Assembly (NCBI RefSeq): GCF_051020765.1
Contig: NW_027469545.1
Coordinates: 40,992 to 104,991, forward strand
DNA: 64,000 bases
From: Lasioglossum baleicum
Lineage: Eukaryota > Arthropoda > Insecta > Hymenoptera > Halictidae
Reading direction: 5' to 3'
Shown: piece after piece, positions 45,244-61,074 of the stretch
How the letters are laid out: each line of letters opens with the position of its first letter
Position numbering within the stretch: position 1 is the stretch's first letter
Position numbers and translations under genes: made by a program
The notes under the pieces: model-generated
Told to the model about the DNA's origin: nothing
The model's database searches: none
Seen by the model: the letters and a program-made list of their open reading frames with translations, nothing else

Positions 45244-47104
45244 GCATAACGCATAACGCATAACGCATAACGCATAACGCATAACGCATAACGCATAACG
45301 CATAACGCATAACGCATAACGCATAACGCATAACGCATAACGCATAACGCATAACGCATAACGCATAACGCATAACGCATAACGCATAACGCATAACGCA
45401 TAACGCATAACGCATAACGCATAACGCATAACGCATAACGCATAACGCATAACGCATAACGCATAACGCTTAACGCATAACGCATAACGCATAACGCATA
45501 ACGCATAACGGATAACGCATAACGCATAACGCATAACGCTTAACGCATAACGCTTAACGCATAACGCATAACGCATAACGCATAACGCATAACGGATAAC
45601 GCATAACGCATAACGCATATCGCATAACGCATAACGCTTAACGCATAACGCTTAACGCATAGCCCATAACGCATAACGCATAACGCATAACGCATAACGC
45701 ATAACGCATAACGCATAACGCATAACGCATAACGCATAACGCATAACGCATAACGCATAACGCATAACGCATAACGCATAACGCATAACGCATAACGCAT
45801 AACGCATAACGCATAACGCATAACGCATAACGCATAACGCATAACGCATAACGCATAACGCATAACGCATAACGCATAACGCATAACGCATAACGCATAA
45901 CGCATAACGCATAACGCATAACGCATAACGCATAACGCATAACGCATAACGCATAACGCATAACGCATAACGCATAACGCATAACGCATAACGCATAACG
46001 CATAACGCATAACGCATAACGCATAACGCATAACGCATAACGCATAACGCATAACGCATAACGCATAACGCATAACGCATAACGCATAACGCATAACGCA
46101 TAACGCATAACGCATAACGCATATCGCATAACGCATAACGCATAACGCATAACGCATAACGCATAACGCATAACGCATAACGCATAACGCATAACGCATA
46201 ACGCATAACGCATAACGCATAACGCATAACGCATAACGCATAACGCATAACGCATAACGCATAACGCATAACGCATAACGCATAACGCATAACGCATAAC
46301 GCATAACGCATAACGCATAACGCATAACGCATAACGCATAACGCATAACGCATAACGCATAACGCATAACGCATAACGCATAACGCATAACGCTTAACGC
46401 ATAACGCATAACGCTTAACGCATAACGCTTAACGCATAACGCATAACGCATAACGCATAACGCATAACGGATAACGCATAACGCATAACGCATATCGCAT
46501 AACGCATAACGCTTAACGCATAACGCTTAACGCATAGCCCATAACGCATAACGCATAACGCATAACGCATAACGCATAACGCATAACGCATAACGCATAA
46601 CGCATAACGCATAACGCATAACGCATAACGCATAACGCATAACGCATAACGCATAACGCATAACGCATAACGCATAACGCATAACGCATAACGCATAACG
46701 CATAACGCATAACGCATAACGCATAACGCATAACGCATAACGCATAACGCATAACGCATAACGCATAACGCATAACGCATAACGCATAACGCATAACGCA
46801 TAACGCATAACGCATAACGCATAACGCATAACGCATAACGCATAACGCATAACGCATAACGCATAACGCATAACGCATAACGCATAACGCATAACGCATA
46901 ACGCATAACGCATAACGCATAACGCATAACGCATAACGCATAACGCATAACGCATAACGCATAACGCATAACGCATAACGCATAACGCATAACGCATAAC
47001 GCATAACGCATAACGCATAACGCATAACGCATATCGCATAACGCATAACGCATAACGCATAACGCATAACGCTTAACGCATAACGCATAACGCATAACGC
47101 ATAA

Positions 47105-47260
47105 TGCATAACGCATAACGCTTAACGCATAGCCCATAACGCATAGCCCATAACGTATAACGCATAACGCATCGCGCATAACGCATAACGGATAACGCAT
47201 AACGCATAACGCATAACGCATAACGGATAACGCATAACTCTTAACGCATAGCCCATAGCG
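47105..47260. repeat. B1 block 1
   Basis: A 156-base word: gcataat, gcttaac, two gcatagc/ccataac pairs, gtataac, gcatcgc, ggataac, five units later ggataac, tcttaac, gcatagc/ccatagc. It is followed 448 bases on by a B2 block. Confidence 0.87.
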
Positions 47261-47552
47261 CATAACGCATAACGCATAACGCATAACGCATAACGCATAA
47301 CGCATAACGCATAACGCATAACGCATAACGCATAACGCATAACGCATAACGCATAACGCATAACGCATAACGCATAACGCATAACGCATAACGCATAACG
47401 CATAACGCATAACGCATAACGCATAACGCATAACGCATAACGCATAACGCATAACGCATAACGCATAACGCATAACGCATATCGCATAACGCATAACGCA
47501 TAACGCATAACGCATAACGCTTAACGCATAACGCATAACGCATAACGCATAA

Positions 47553-47709
47553 TGCATAACGCATAACGCTTAACGCATAGCCCATAACGCATAGCCCATA
47601 ACGCATAACGCATAACGCATCGCGCATAACGCATAACGAAATAACGCATAACGCATAACGCATAACGCATAACGGATAACGCATAACTCTTAACGCATAG
47701 CCCATAGCG
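47553..47709. repeat. B2 block 1 with +1 slip
   Basis: Like B1 but with gcataac instead of gtataac, and with the first ggataac replaced by the 8-base gaaataac (47,638). The block is therefore 157 bases and shifts the heptamer phase by one. Confidence 0.88.
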
Positions 47710-49403
47710 CATAACGCATAACGCATAACGCATAACGCATAACGCATAACGCATAACGCATAACGCATAACGCATAACGCATAACGCATAACGCATAACG
47801 CATAACGCTTAACGCATAACGCTTAACGCATAACACATAACGCATAACGCATAACGCATAACGCATAACGCATAACGCATAACGCATAACGCATAACGCA
47901 TAACGCATAACGCATAACGCTTAACGCATAACGCATAACGCATAACGCATAACGCATAACGCATAACGCATAACGCATAACGCATAACGCATAACGCATA
48001 ACGCACAACGCATAACGCATAACGCATAACGCATAACGCATAACGCATAACGCATAACGCATAACGCATAACGCATAACGCATAACGCATAACGCATAAC
48101 GCATAACGCATAACGCATAACGCATAACGCATAACGCATAACGCATAACGCATAACGCATAACGCATAACGCATAACGCATAACGCATAACGCATAACGC
48201 ATAACGCATAACGCATAACGCATAACGCATAACGCATAACGCATAACGCATAACGCATAACGCATAACGCATAACGCATAACGCATAACGCATAACGCAT
48301 AACGCATAACGCATAACGCATAACGCATAACGCATAACGCATAACGCATAACGCATAACGCATAACGCATGACGCATAACGCATAACGCATAACGCATAA
48401 CGCATAACGCATAACGCATAACGCATAACGCATAACGCATAACGCATAACGCATAACGCATAACGCATAACGCATAACGCATAACGCATAACGCATAACG
48501 CATAACGCATAACGCATAACGCATAACGCATAACGCATAACGCATAACGCATAACGCATAACGCATAACGCATAACGCATAACGCATAACGCATAACGCA
48601 TAACGCATAACGCATAACGCATAACGCATAACGCATAACGCTTAACGCATAACGCATAACGCATAACGCATAACGCATAACGGATAACGCATAACGCATA
48701 ACGCATAACGCTTAACGCATAACGCTTAACGCATAACGCATAACGCATAACGCATAACGGATAACGCATAACGCATAACGCATATCGCATAACGCATAAC
48801 GCTTAACGCATAACGCTTAACGCATAGCCCATAACGCATAACGCATAACGCATAACGCATAACGCATAACGCATAACGCATAACGCATAACGCATAACGC
48901 ATAACGCATAACGCATAACGCATAACGCATAACGCATAACGCATAACGCATAACGCATAACGCATAACGCATAACGCATAACGCATAACGCATAACGCAT
49001 AACGCATAACGCATAACGCATAACGCATAACGCATAACGCATAACGCATAACGCATAACGCATAACGCATAACGCATGACGCATAACGCATAACGCATAA
49101 CGCATAACGCATAACGCATAACGCATAACGCATAACGCATAACGCATAACGCATAACGCATAACGCATAACGCATAACGCATAACGCATAACGCATAACG
49201 CATAACGCATAACGCATAACGCATAACGCATAACGCATAACGCATAACGCATAACGCATAACGCATAACGCATAACGCATAACGCATAACGCATAACGCA
49301 TAACGCATAACGCATAACGCATAACGCATAACGCATAACGCATAACGCATAACGCATAACGCATAACGCATAACGCATAACGCATAACGCATAACGCATA
49401 ACG

Positions 49404-49414
49404 CATAAACGCAT
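49404..49414. other. Single-base insertion: extra A
   Basis: Reads GCATAAACGC in an otherwise pure tract; phase moves from 4 to 5 modulo 7. First of four unrelated slips within about 610 bases. Confidence 0.92.
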
Positions 49415-49582
49415 AACGCATAACGCATAACGCATAACGCATAACGCATAACGCATAACGCATAACGCATAACGCATAACGCATAACGCATAACGCATAA
49501 CGCATAACGCATAACGCATAACGCATAACGCATAACGCATAACGCATAACGCATAACGCATAACGCATAACGCATAACGCAT

Positions 49583-49593
49583 AACGCCATAAC
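49583..49593. other. Single-base insertion: extra C
   Basis: Reads AACGCCATAAC; phase moves from 5 to 6 modulo 7. Confidence 0.92.
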
Positions 49594-49718
49594 GCATAAC
49601 GCATAACGCATAACGCATAACGCATAACGCATAACGCATAACGCATATCGCATAACGCATAACGCATAACGCATAACGCATAACGCTTAACGCATAACGC
49701 ATAACGCATAACGCATAA

Positions 49719-49875
49719 TGCATAACGCATAACGCTTAACGCATAGCCCATAACGCATAGCCCATAACGCATAACGCATAACGCATCGCGCATAACGCAT
49801 AACGAAATAACGCATAACGCATAACGCATAACGCATAACGGATAACGCATAACTCTTAACGCATAGCCCATAGCG
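49719..49875. repeat. B2 block 2 with +1 slip
   Basis: 157-base B2 block with gaaataac at 49,804. No B1 block precedes it. A further extra T follows it directly near 49,879. Confidence 0.87.
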
Positions 49876-49884
49876 CATTAACGC
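49872..49884. other. Single-base insertion: extra T
   Basis: Reads AGCGCATTAACGC immediately after B2 block 2; phase moves from 0 to 1 modulo 7. The other seven B2 blocks lack it. Confidence 0.92.
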
Positions 49885-50007
49885 ATAACGCATAACGCAT
49901 AACGCATAACGCATAACGCATAACGCATAACGCATAACGCATAACGCATAACGCATAACGCATAACGCATAACGCATAACGCATAACGCATAACGCATAA
50001 CGCATAA

Positions 50008-50018
50008 CGCATACGCAT
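50008..50018. other. Single-base deletion: missing A
   Basis: Reads CGCATACGCAT in a pure tract; phase moves from 1 back to 0 modulo 7. It is the only deletion among the 14 slips found. Confidence 0.92.
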
Positions 50019-51189
50019 AACGCATAACGCATAACGCATAACGCATAACGCATAACGCATAACGCATAACGCATAACGCATAACGCATAACGCATAACGC
50101 ATAACGCATAACGCATAACGCATAACGCATAACGCATAACGCATAACGCATAACGCATAACGCATAACGCATAACGCATAACGCATAACGCATAACGCAT
50201 AACGCATAACGCATAACGCATAACGCATAACGCATAACGCATAACGCATAACGCATAACGCATAACGCATAACGCATAACGCATAACGCATAACGCATAA
50301 CGCATAACGCATAACGCATAACGCATAACGCATAACGCATAACGCATAACGCATAACGCATAACGCATAACGCATAACGCATAACGCATAACGCATAACG
50401 CATAACGCATAACGCATAACGCATAACGCATAACGCATAACGCATAACGCATAACGCTTAACGCATAACGCTTAACGCATAACGCATAACGCATAACGCA
50501 TAACGCATAACGGATAACGCATAACGCATAACGCATATCGCATAACGCATAACGCTTAACGCATAACGCTTAACGCATAGCCCATAACGCATAACGCATA
50601 ACGCATAACGCATAACGCATAACGCATAACGCATAACGCATAACGCATAACGCATAACGCATAACGCATAACGCATAACGCATAACGCATAACGCATAAC
50701 GCATAACGCATAACGCATAACGCATAACGCATAACGCATAACGCATAACGCATAACGCATAACGCATAACGCATAACGCATAACGCATAACGCATAACGC
50801 ATAACGCATAACGCATAACGCATAACGCATAACGCATAACGCATAACGCATAACGCATAACGCATAACGCATAACGCATAACGCATAACGCATAACGCAT
50901 AACGCATAACGCATAACGCATAACGCATAACGCATAACGCATAACGCATAACGCATAACGCATAACGCATAACGCATAACGCATAACGCATAACGCATAA
51001 CGCATAACGCATAACGCATAACGCATAACGCATAACGCATAACGCATAACGCATAACGCATAACGCATAACGCATAACGCATAACGCATAACGCATAACG
51101 CATAACGCATAACGCATATCGCATAACGCATAACGCATAACGCATAACGCATAACGCTTAACGCATAACGCATAACGCATAACGCATAA

Positions 51190-51345
51190 TGCATAACGCA
51201 TAACGCTTAACGCATAGCCCATAACGCATAGCCCATAACGTATAACGCATAACGCATCGCGCATAACGCATAACGGATAACGCATAACGCATAACGCATA
51301 ACGCATAACGGATAACGCATAACTCTTAACGCATAGCCCATAGCG
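51190..51345. repeat. B1 block 2
   Basis: Identical in order and length (156 bases) to the other B1 blocks. The B2 partner starts 448 bases (64 units) later, the same spacing as for B1 block 1. Confidence 0.87.
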
Positions 51346-51637
51346 CATAACGCATAACGCATAACGCATAACGCATAACGCATAACGCATAACGCATAAC
51401 GCATAACGCATAACGCATAACGCATAACGCATAACGCATAACGCATAACGCATAACGCATAACGCATAACGCATAACGCATAACGCATAACGCATAACGC
51501 ATAACGCATAACGCATAACGCATAACGCATAACGCATAACGCATAACGCATAACGCATAACGCATATCGCATAACGCATAACGCATAACGCATAACGCAT
51601 AACGCTTAACGCATAACGCATAACGCATAACGCATAA

Positions 51638-51794
51638 TGCATAACGCATAACGCTTAACGCATAGCCCATAACGCATAGCCCATAACGCATAACGCATAA
51701 CGCATCGCGCATAACGCATAACGAAATAACGCATAACGCATAACGCATAACGCATAACGGATAACGCATAACTCTTAACGCATAGCCCATAGCG
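51638..51794. repeat. B2 block 3 with +1 slip
   Basis: 157-base B2 block with gaaataac at 51,723. It is followed by the longest pure tract I see in the window. Confidence 0.88.
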
Positions 51795-52607
51795 CATAAC
51801 GCATAACGCATAACGCATAACGCATAACGCATAACGCATAACGCATAACGCATAACGCATAACGCATAACGCATAACGCATAACGCATAACGCATAACGC
51901 ATAACGCATAACGCATAACGCATAACGCATAACGCATAACGCATAACGCATAACGCATAACGCATAACGCATAACGCATAACGCATAACGCATAACGCAT
52001 AACGCATAACGCATAACGCATAACGCATAACGCATAACGCATAACGCATAACGCATAACGCATAACGCATAACGCATAACGCATAACGCATAACGCATAA
52101 CGCATAACGCATAACGCATAACGCATAACGCATAACGCATAACGCATAACGCATAACGCATAACGCATAACGCATAACGCATAACGCATAACGCATAACG
52201 CATAACGCATAACGCATAACGCATAACGCATAACGCATAACGCATAACGCATAACGCATAACGCATAACGCATAACGCATAACGCATAACGCATAACGCA
52301 TAACGCATAACGCATAACGCATAACGCATAACGCATAACGCATAACGCATAACGCATAACGCATAACGCATAACGCATAACGCATAACGCATAACGCATA
52401 ACGCATAACGCATAACGCATAACGCATAACGCATAACGCATAACGCATAACGCATAACGCATAACGCATAACGCATAACGCATAACGCATAACGCATAAC
52501 GCATAACGCATAACGCATAACGCATAACGCATAACGCATAACGCATAACGCATAACGCATAACGCATAACGCATAACGCATAACGCATAACGCATAACGC
52601 ATAACGC
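51795..52607. repeat. Longest pure GCATAAC tract seen
   Basis: About 813 bases (116 units) with no variant that I can see, between B2 block 3 and the gcttaac at 52,608. Such homogeneity suggests recent expansion or an assembly collapse/expansion of identical units. Confidence 0.85.
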
Positions 52608-53297
52608 TTAACGCATAACGCATAACGCTTAACGCATAACGCTTAACGCATAACGCATAACGCATAACGCATAACGCATAACGGATAACGCATAACGCAT
52701 AACGCATATCGCATAACGCATAACGCTTAACGCATAACGCTTAACGCATAGCCCATAACGCATAACGCATAACGCATAACGCATAACGCATAACGCATAA
52801 CGCATAACGCATAACGCATAACGCATAACGCATAACGCATAACGCATAACGCATAACGCATAACGCATAACGCATAACGCATAACGCATAACGCATAACG
52901 CATAACGCATAACGCATAACGCATAACGCATAACGCATAACGCATAACGCATAACGCATAACGCATAACGCATAACGCATAACGCATAACGCATAACGCA
53001 TAACGCATAACGCATAACGCATAACGCATAACGCATAACGCATAACGCATAACGCATAACGCATAACGCATAACGCATAACGCATAACGCATAACGCATA
53101 ACGCATAACGCATAACGCATAACGCATAACGCATAACGCATAACGCATAACGCATAACGCATAACGCATAACGCATAACGCATAACGCATAACGCATAAC
53201 GCATAACGCATAACGCATAACGCATATCGCATAACGCATAACGCATAACGCATAACGCATAACGCTTAACGCATAACGCATAACGCATAACGCATAA

Positions 53298-53453
53298 TGC
53301 ATAACGCATAACGCTTAACGCATAGCCCATAACGCATAGCCCATAACGTATAACGCATAACGCATCGCGCATAACGCATAACGGATAACGCATAACGCAT
53401 AACGCATAACGCATAACGGATAACGCATAACTCTTAACGCATAGCCCATAGCG
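53298..53453. repeat. B1 block 3
   Basis: 156-base B1 block. The B2 partner starts 434 bases (62 units) later. Confidence 0.87.
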
Positions 53454-53731
53454 CATAACGCATAACGCATAACGCATAACGCATAACGCATAACGCATAA
53501 CGCATAACGCATAACGCATAACGCATAACGCATAACGCATAACGCATAACGCATAACGCATAACGCATAACGCATAACGCATAACGCATAACGCATAACG
53601 CATAACGCATAACGCATAACGCATAACGCATAACGCATAACGCATAACGCATAACGCATATCGCATAACGCATAACGCATAACGCATAACGCATAACGCT
53701 TAACGCATAACGCATAACGCATAACGCATAA

Positions 53732-53888
53732 TGCATAACGCATAACGCTTAACGCATAGCCCATAACGCATAGCCCATAACGCATAACGCATAACGCATC
53801 GCGCATAACGCATAACGAAATAACGCATAACGCATAACGCATAACGCATAACGGATAACGCATAACTCTTAACGCATAGCCCATAGCG
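53732..53888. repeat. B2 block 4 with +1 slip
   Basis: 157-base B2 block with gaaataac at 53,817. It is followed about 110 bases later by paired gcttaac and an acataac unit, as after B2 blocks 1 and 8. Confidence 0.88.
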
Positions 53889-56329
53889 CATAACGCATAA
53901 CGCATAACGCATAACGCATAACGCATAACGCATAACGCATAACGCATAACGCATAACGCATAACGCATAACGCATAACGCATAACGCATAACGCTTAACG
54001 CATAACGCTTAACGCATAACACATAACGCATAACGCATAACGCATAACGCATAACGCATAACGCATAACGCATAACGCATAACGCATAACGCATAACGCA
54101 TAACGCTTAACGCATAACGCATAACGCATAACGCATAACGCATAACGCATAACGCATAACGCATAACGCATAACGCATAACGCATAACGCACAACGCATA
54201 ACGCATAACGCATAACGCATAACGCATAACGCATAACGCATAACGCATAACGCATAACGCATAACGCATAACGCATAACGCATAACGCATAACGCATAAC
54301 GCATAACGCATAACGCATAACGCATAACGCATAACGCATAACGCATAACGCATAACGCATAACGCATAACGCATAACGCATAACGCATAACGCATAACGC
54401 ATAACGCATAACGCATAACGCATAACGCATAACGCATAACGCATAACGCATAACGCATAACGCATAACGCATAACGCATAACGCATAACGCATAACGCAT
54501 AACGCATAACGCATAACGCATAACGCATAACGCATAACGCATAACGCATAACGCATAACGCATAACGCATGACGCATAACGCATAACGCATAACGCATAA
54601 CGCATAACGCATAACGCATAACGCATAACGCATAACGCATAACGCATAACGCATAACGCATAACGCATAACGCATAACGCATAACGCATAACGCATAACG
54701 CATAACGCATAACGCATAACGCATAACGCATAACGCATAACGCATAACGCATAACGCATAACGCATAACGCATAACGCATAACGCATAACGCATAACGCA
54801 TAACGCATAACGCATAACGCATAACGCATAACGCATAACGCATAACGCTTAACGCATAACGCATAACGCATAACGCATAACGCATAACGGATAACGCATA
54901 ACGCATAACGCATAACGCTTAACGCATAACGCTTAACGCATAACGCATAACGCATAACGCATAACGGATAACGCATAACGCATAACGCATATCGCATAAC
55001 GCATAACGCTTAACGCATAACGCTTAACGCATAGCCCATAACGCATAACGCATAACGCATAACGCATAACGCATAACGCATAACGCATAACGCATAACGC
55101 ATAACGCATAACGCATAACGCATAACGCATAACGCATAACGCATAACGCATAACGCATAACGCATAACGCATAACGCATAACGCATAACGCATAACGCAT
55201 AACGCATAACGCATAACGCATAACGCATAACGCATAACGCATAACGCATAACGCATAACGCATAACGCATAACGCATAACGCATGACGCATAACGCATAA
55301 CGCATAACGCATAACGCATAACGCATAACGCATAACGCATAACGCATAACGCATAACGCATAACGCATAACGCATAACGCATAACGCATAACGCATAACG
55401 CATAACGCATAACGCATAACGCATAACGCATAACGCATAACGCATAACGCATAACGCATAACGCATAACGCATAACGCATAACGCATAACGCATAACGCA
55501 TAACGCATAACGCATAACGCATAACGCATAACGCATAACGCATAACGCATAACGCATAACGCTTAACGCATAACGCATAACGCATAACGCATAACGCATA
55601 ACGGATAACGCATAACGCATAACGCATAACGCTTAACGCATAACGCTTAACGCATAACGCATAACGCATAACGCATAACGGATAACGCATAACGCATAAC
55701 GCATATCGCATAACGCATAACGCTTAACGCATAACGCTTAACGCATAGCCCATAACGCATAACGCATAACGCATAACGCATAACGCATAACGCATAACGC
55801 ATAACGCATAACGCATAACGCATAACGCATAACGCATAACGCATAACGCATAACGCATAACGCATAACGCATAACGCATAACGCATAACGCATAACGCAT
55901 AACGCATAACGCATAACGCATAACGCATAACGCATAACGCATAACGCATAACGCATAACGCATAACGCATAACGCATAACGCATAACGCATAACGCATAA
56001 CGCATAACGCATAACGCATAACGCATAACGCATAACGCATAACGCATAACGCATAACGCATAACGCATAACGCATAACGCATAACGCATAACGCATAACG
56101 CATAACGCATAACGCATAACGCATAACGCATAACGCATAACGCATAACGCATAACGCATAACGCATAACGCATAACGCATAACGCATAACGCATAACGCA
56201 TAACGCATAACGCATAACGCATAACGCATAACGCATAACGCATAACGCATAACGCATATCGCATAACGCAGAACGCATAACGCATAACGCATAACGCTTA
56301 ACGCATAACGCATAACGCATAACGCATAA

Positions 56330-56485
56330 TGCATAACGCATAACGCTTAACGCATAGCCCATAACGCATAGCCCATAACGTATAACGCATAACGCATCGC
56401 GCATAACGCATAACGGATAACGCATAACGCATAACGCATAACGCATAACGGATAACGCATAACTCTTAACGCATAGCCCATAGCG
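56330..56485. repeat. B1 block 4
   Basis: 156-base B1 block, with a private gcagaac unit shortly upstream near 56,269. The B2 partner starts 441 bases (63 units) later. Confidence 0.87.
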
Positions 56486-56770
56486 CATAACGCATAACGC
56501 ATAACGCATAACGCATAACGCATAACGCATAACGCATAACGCATAACGCATAACGCATAACGCATAACGCATAACGCATAACGCATAACGCATAACGCAT
56601 AACGCATAACGCATAACGCATAACGCATAACGCATAACGCATAACGCATAACGCATAACGCATAACGCATAACGCATAACGCATAACGCATAACGCATAT
56701 CGCATAACGCATAACGCATAACGCATAACGCATAACGCTTAACGCATAACGCATAACGCATAACGCATAA

Positions 56771-56927
56771 TGCATAACGCATAACGCTTAACGCATAGCC
56801 CATAACGCATAGCCCATAACGCATAACGCATAACGCATCGCGCATAACGCATAACGAAATAACGCATAACGCATAACGCATAACGCATAACGGATAACGC
56901 ATAACTCTTAACGCATAGCCCATAGCG
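56771..56927. repeat. B2 block 5 with +1 slip
   Basis: 157-base B2 block with gaaataac at 56,856. The region beyond (57,475-57,680) contains an E-like fragment with ggataac, gtataac, gcgtaac and acataTC. Confidence 0.88.
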
Positions 56928-58997
56928 CATAACGCATAACGCATAACGCATAACGCATAACGCATAACGCATAACGCATAACGCATAACGCATAACGCAT
57001 AACGCATAACGCATAACGCATAACGCATAACGCATAACGCATAACGCATAACGCATAACGCATAACGCATAACGCATAACGCATAACGCATAACGCATAA
57101 CGCATAACGCATAACGCATAACGCATAACGCATAACGCATAACGCATAACGCATAACGCATAACGCATAACGCATAACGCATAACGCATAACGCATAACG
57201 CATAACGCATAACGCATAACGCATAACGCATAACGCATAACGCATAACGCATAACGCATAACGCATAACGCTTAACGCATAACGCATAACGCATAACGCA
57301 TAACGCATAACGCATAACGCATAACGCATAACGCATAACGCATAACGCATAACGCATAACGCATAACGCATAACGCATAACGCATAACGCATAACGCATA
57401 ACGCATAACGCATAACGCATAACGCATAACGCATAACGCATAACGCATAACGCATAACGCATAACGCATAACGGATAACGCATAACGGATAACGCATAAC
57501 GCATAACGTATAACGCATAACGGATAACGTATAACGCGTAACGCATAACGCATAACGCATAACACATATCGCATAACGCATAACGCATAACGCTTAACGC
57601 ATAACGCATAACGCATAACGCATAACGCATAACGGATAACGCATAACGCATAACGCATATCGCATAACGCATAACGCTTAACGCATAACGCTTAACGCAT
57701 AACGCATAACGCATAACGCATAACGCATAACGCATAACGCATAACGCATAACGCATAACGCATAACGCATAACGCATAACGCTTAACGCATAACGCATAA
57801 CGCATAACGCATAACGCATAACGCATAACGCATAACGCATAACGCATAACGCATAACGCACAACGCATAACGCATAACGCATAACGCATAACGCATAACG
57901 CATAACGCATAACGCATAACGCATAACGCATAACGCATAACGCATAACGCATAACGCATTACGCATAACGCATAACGCATAACGCATAACGCATAACGCA
58001 TAACGCATAACGCATAACGCATAACGCATAACGCATAACGCATAACGCATAACGCATAACGCATAACGCATAACGCATAACGCATAACGCATAACGCATA
58101 ACGCATAACGCATAACGCATAACGCATAACGCATAACGCATAACGCATAACGCATAACGCATAACGCATAACGCATAACGCATAACGCATAACGCATAAC
58201 GCATAACGCATAACGCATAACGCATGACGCATGACGCATAACGCATGACGCATAACGCATAACGCATAACGCATAACGCATAACGCATAACGCATAACGC
58301 ATAACGCATAACGCATAACGCATAACGCATAACGCATAACGCATAACGCATAACGCATAACGCATAACGCATAACGCATAACGCATAACGCATAACGCAT
58401 AACGCATAACGCATAACGCATAACGCATAACGCATAACGCATAACGCATAACGCATAACGCATAACGCATAACGCATAACGCATAACGCATAACGCATAA
58501 CGCATAACGCATAACGCATAACGCATAACGCATAACGCATAACGCATAACGCATAACGCATAACGCATAACGCATAACGCATAACGCATAACGCATAACG
58601 CATAACGCATAACGCATAACGCATAACGCATAACGCATAACGCATAACGCATAACGCATAACGCATAACGCATAACGCATAACGCATAACGCATAACGCA
58701 TAACGCATAACGCATAACGCATAACGCATAACGCATAACGCATAACGCATAACGCATAACGCATAACGCATAACGCATAACGCATAACGCATAACGCATA
58801 ACGCATAACGCATAACGCATAACGCATAACGCATAACGCATAACGCATAACGCATAACGCATAACGCATAACGCATAACGCATAACGCATAACGCATAAC
58901 GCATAACGCATAACGCATAACGCATATCGCATAACGCATAACGCATAACGCATAACGCATAATGCTTAACGCATAACGCATAACGCATAACGCATAA

Positions 58998-59153
58998 TGC
59001 ATAACGCATAACGCTTAACGCATAGCCCATAACGCATAGCCCATAACGTATAACGCATAACGCATCGCGCATAACGCATAACGGATAACGCATAACGCAT
59101 AACGCATAACGCATAACGGATAACGCATAACTCTTAACGCATAGCCCATAGCG
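58998..59153. repeat. B1 block 5
   Basis: 156-base B1 block, preceded by gcataat, gcttaac near 58,964. The B2 partner starts 399 bases (57 units) later, the shortest B1-B2 spacing. Confidence 0.87.
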
Positions 59154-59396
59154 CATAACGCATAACGCATAACGCATAACGCATAACGCATAACGCATAA
59201 CGCATAACGCATAACGCATAACGCATAACGCATAACGCATAACGCATAACGCATAACGCATAACGCATAACGCATAACGCATAACGCATAACGCATAACG
59301 CATAACGCATAACGCATAACGCATATCGCATAACGCATAACGCATAACGCATAACGCATAACGCTTAACGCATAACGCATAACGCATAACGCATAA

Positions 59397-59553
59397 TGCA
59401 TAACGCATAACGCTTAACGCATAGCCCATAACGCATAGCCCATAACGCATAACGCATAACGCATCGCGCATAACGCATAACGAAATAACGCATAACGCAT
59501 AACGCATAACGCATAACGGATAACGCATAACTCTTAACGCATAGCCCATAGCG
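59397..59553. repeat. B2 block 6 with +1 slip
   Basis: 157-base B2 block with gaaataac at 59,482. The next B2 block follows after only 743 bases, without a B1 block between. Confidence 0.88.
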
Positions 59554-60139
59554 CATAACGCATAACGCATAACGCATAACGCATAACGCATAACGCATAA
59601 CGCATAACGCATAACGCATAACGCATAACGCATAACGCATAACGCATAACGCATAACGCATAACGCATAACGCATAACGCATAACGCATAACGCATAACG
59701 CATAACGCATAACGCATAACGCATAACGCATAACGCATAACGCATAACGCATAACGCATAACGCATAACGCATAACGCATAACGCATAACGCATAACGCA
59801 TAACGCATAACGCATAACGCATAACGCATAACGCATAACGCATAACGCATAACGCATAACGCATAACGCATAACGCATAACGCATAACGCATAACGCATA
59901 ACGCATAACGCATAACGCATAACGCATAACGCATAACGCATAACGCATAACGCATAACGCATAACGCATAACGCATAACGCATAACGCATAACGCATAAC
60001 GCATAACGCATAACGCATAACGCATAACGCATAACGCATAACGCATAACGCATAACGCATAACGCATATCGCATAACGCATAACGCATAACGCATAACGC
60101 ATAACGCTTAACGCATAACGCATAACGCATAACGCATAA

Positions 60140-60296
60140 TGCATAACGCATAACGCTTAACGCATAGCCCATAACGCATAGCCCATAACGCATAACGCAT
60201 AACGCATCGCGCATAACGCATAACGAAATAACGCATAACGCATAACGCATAACGCATAACGGATAACGCATAACTCTTAACGCATAGCCCATAGCG
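60140..60296. repeat. B2 block 7 with +1 slip
   Basis: 157-base B2 block with gaaataac at 60,225. It lacks a B1 partner and is followed by a pure tract of about 780 bases. Confidence 0.88.
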
Positions 60297-61074
60297 CATA
60301 ACGCATAACGCATAACGCATAACGCATAACGCATAACGCATAACGCATAACGCATAACGCATAACGCATAACGCATAACGCATAACGCATAACGCATAAC
60401 GCATAACGCATAACGCATAACGCATAACGCATAACGCATAACGCATAACGCATAACGCATAACGCATAACGCATAACGCATAACGCATAACGCATAACGC
60501 ATAACGCATAACGCATAACGCATAACGCATAACGCATAACGCATAACGCATAACGCATAACGCATAACGCATAACGCATAACGCATAACGCATAACGCAT
60601 AACGCATAACGCATAACGCATAACGCATAACGCATAACGCATAACGCATAACGCATAACGCATAACGCATAACGCATAACGCATAACGCATAACGCATAA
60701 CGCATAACGCATAACGCATAACGCATAACGCATAACGCATAACGCATAACGCATAACGCATAACGCATAACGCATAACGCATAACGCATAACGCATAACG
60801 CATAACGCATAACGCATAACGCATAACGCATAACGCATAACGCATAACGCATAACGCATAACGCATAACGCATAACGCATAACGCATAACGCATAACGCA
60901 TAACGCATAACGCATAACGCATAACGCATAACGCATAACGCATAACGCATAACGCATAACGCATAACGCATAACGCATAACGCATAACGCATAACGCATA
61001 ACGCATAACGCATAACGCATAACGCATAACGCATAACGCATAACGCATAACGCATAACGCATAACGCATAACGC
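60297..61074. repeat. Second longest pure tract
   Basis: About 778 bases (111 units) of unchanged unit between B2 block 7 and gcttaac at 61,075. Confidence 0.85.

Larger units (their letters stand above)
43271..45610. repeat. Array domain 8: agataac copy and gcacaac-alternating tracts
   Basis: Starts with gcatatc and the agataac, gaataac string (near 43,488), with a TGCCC variant near 43,420 in place of the usual TAGCCC. Two long pure tracts (about 43,834-44,439 and 44,551-45,192) are each closed by ggataac, gcatgac and alternating gcacaac units. The ggataac anchors at 44,440 and 45,196 are 756 bases (108 units) apart, indicating a duplicated higher-order unit. Confidence 0.87.
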
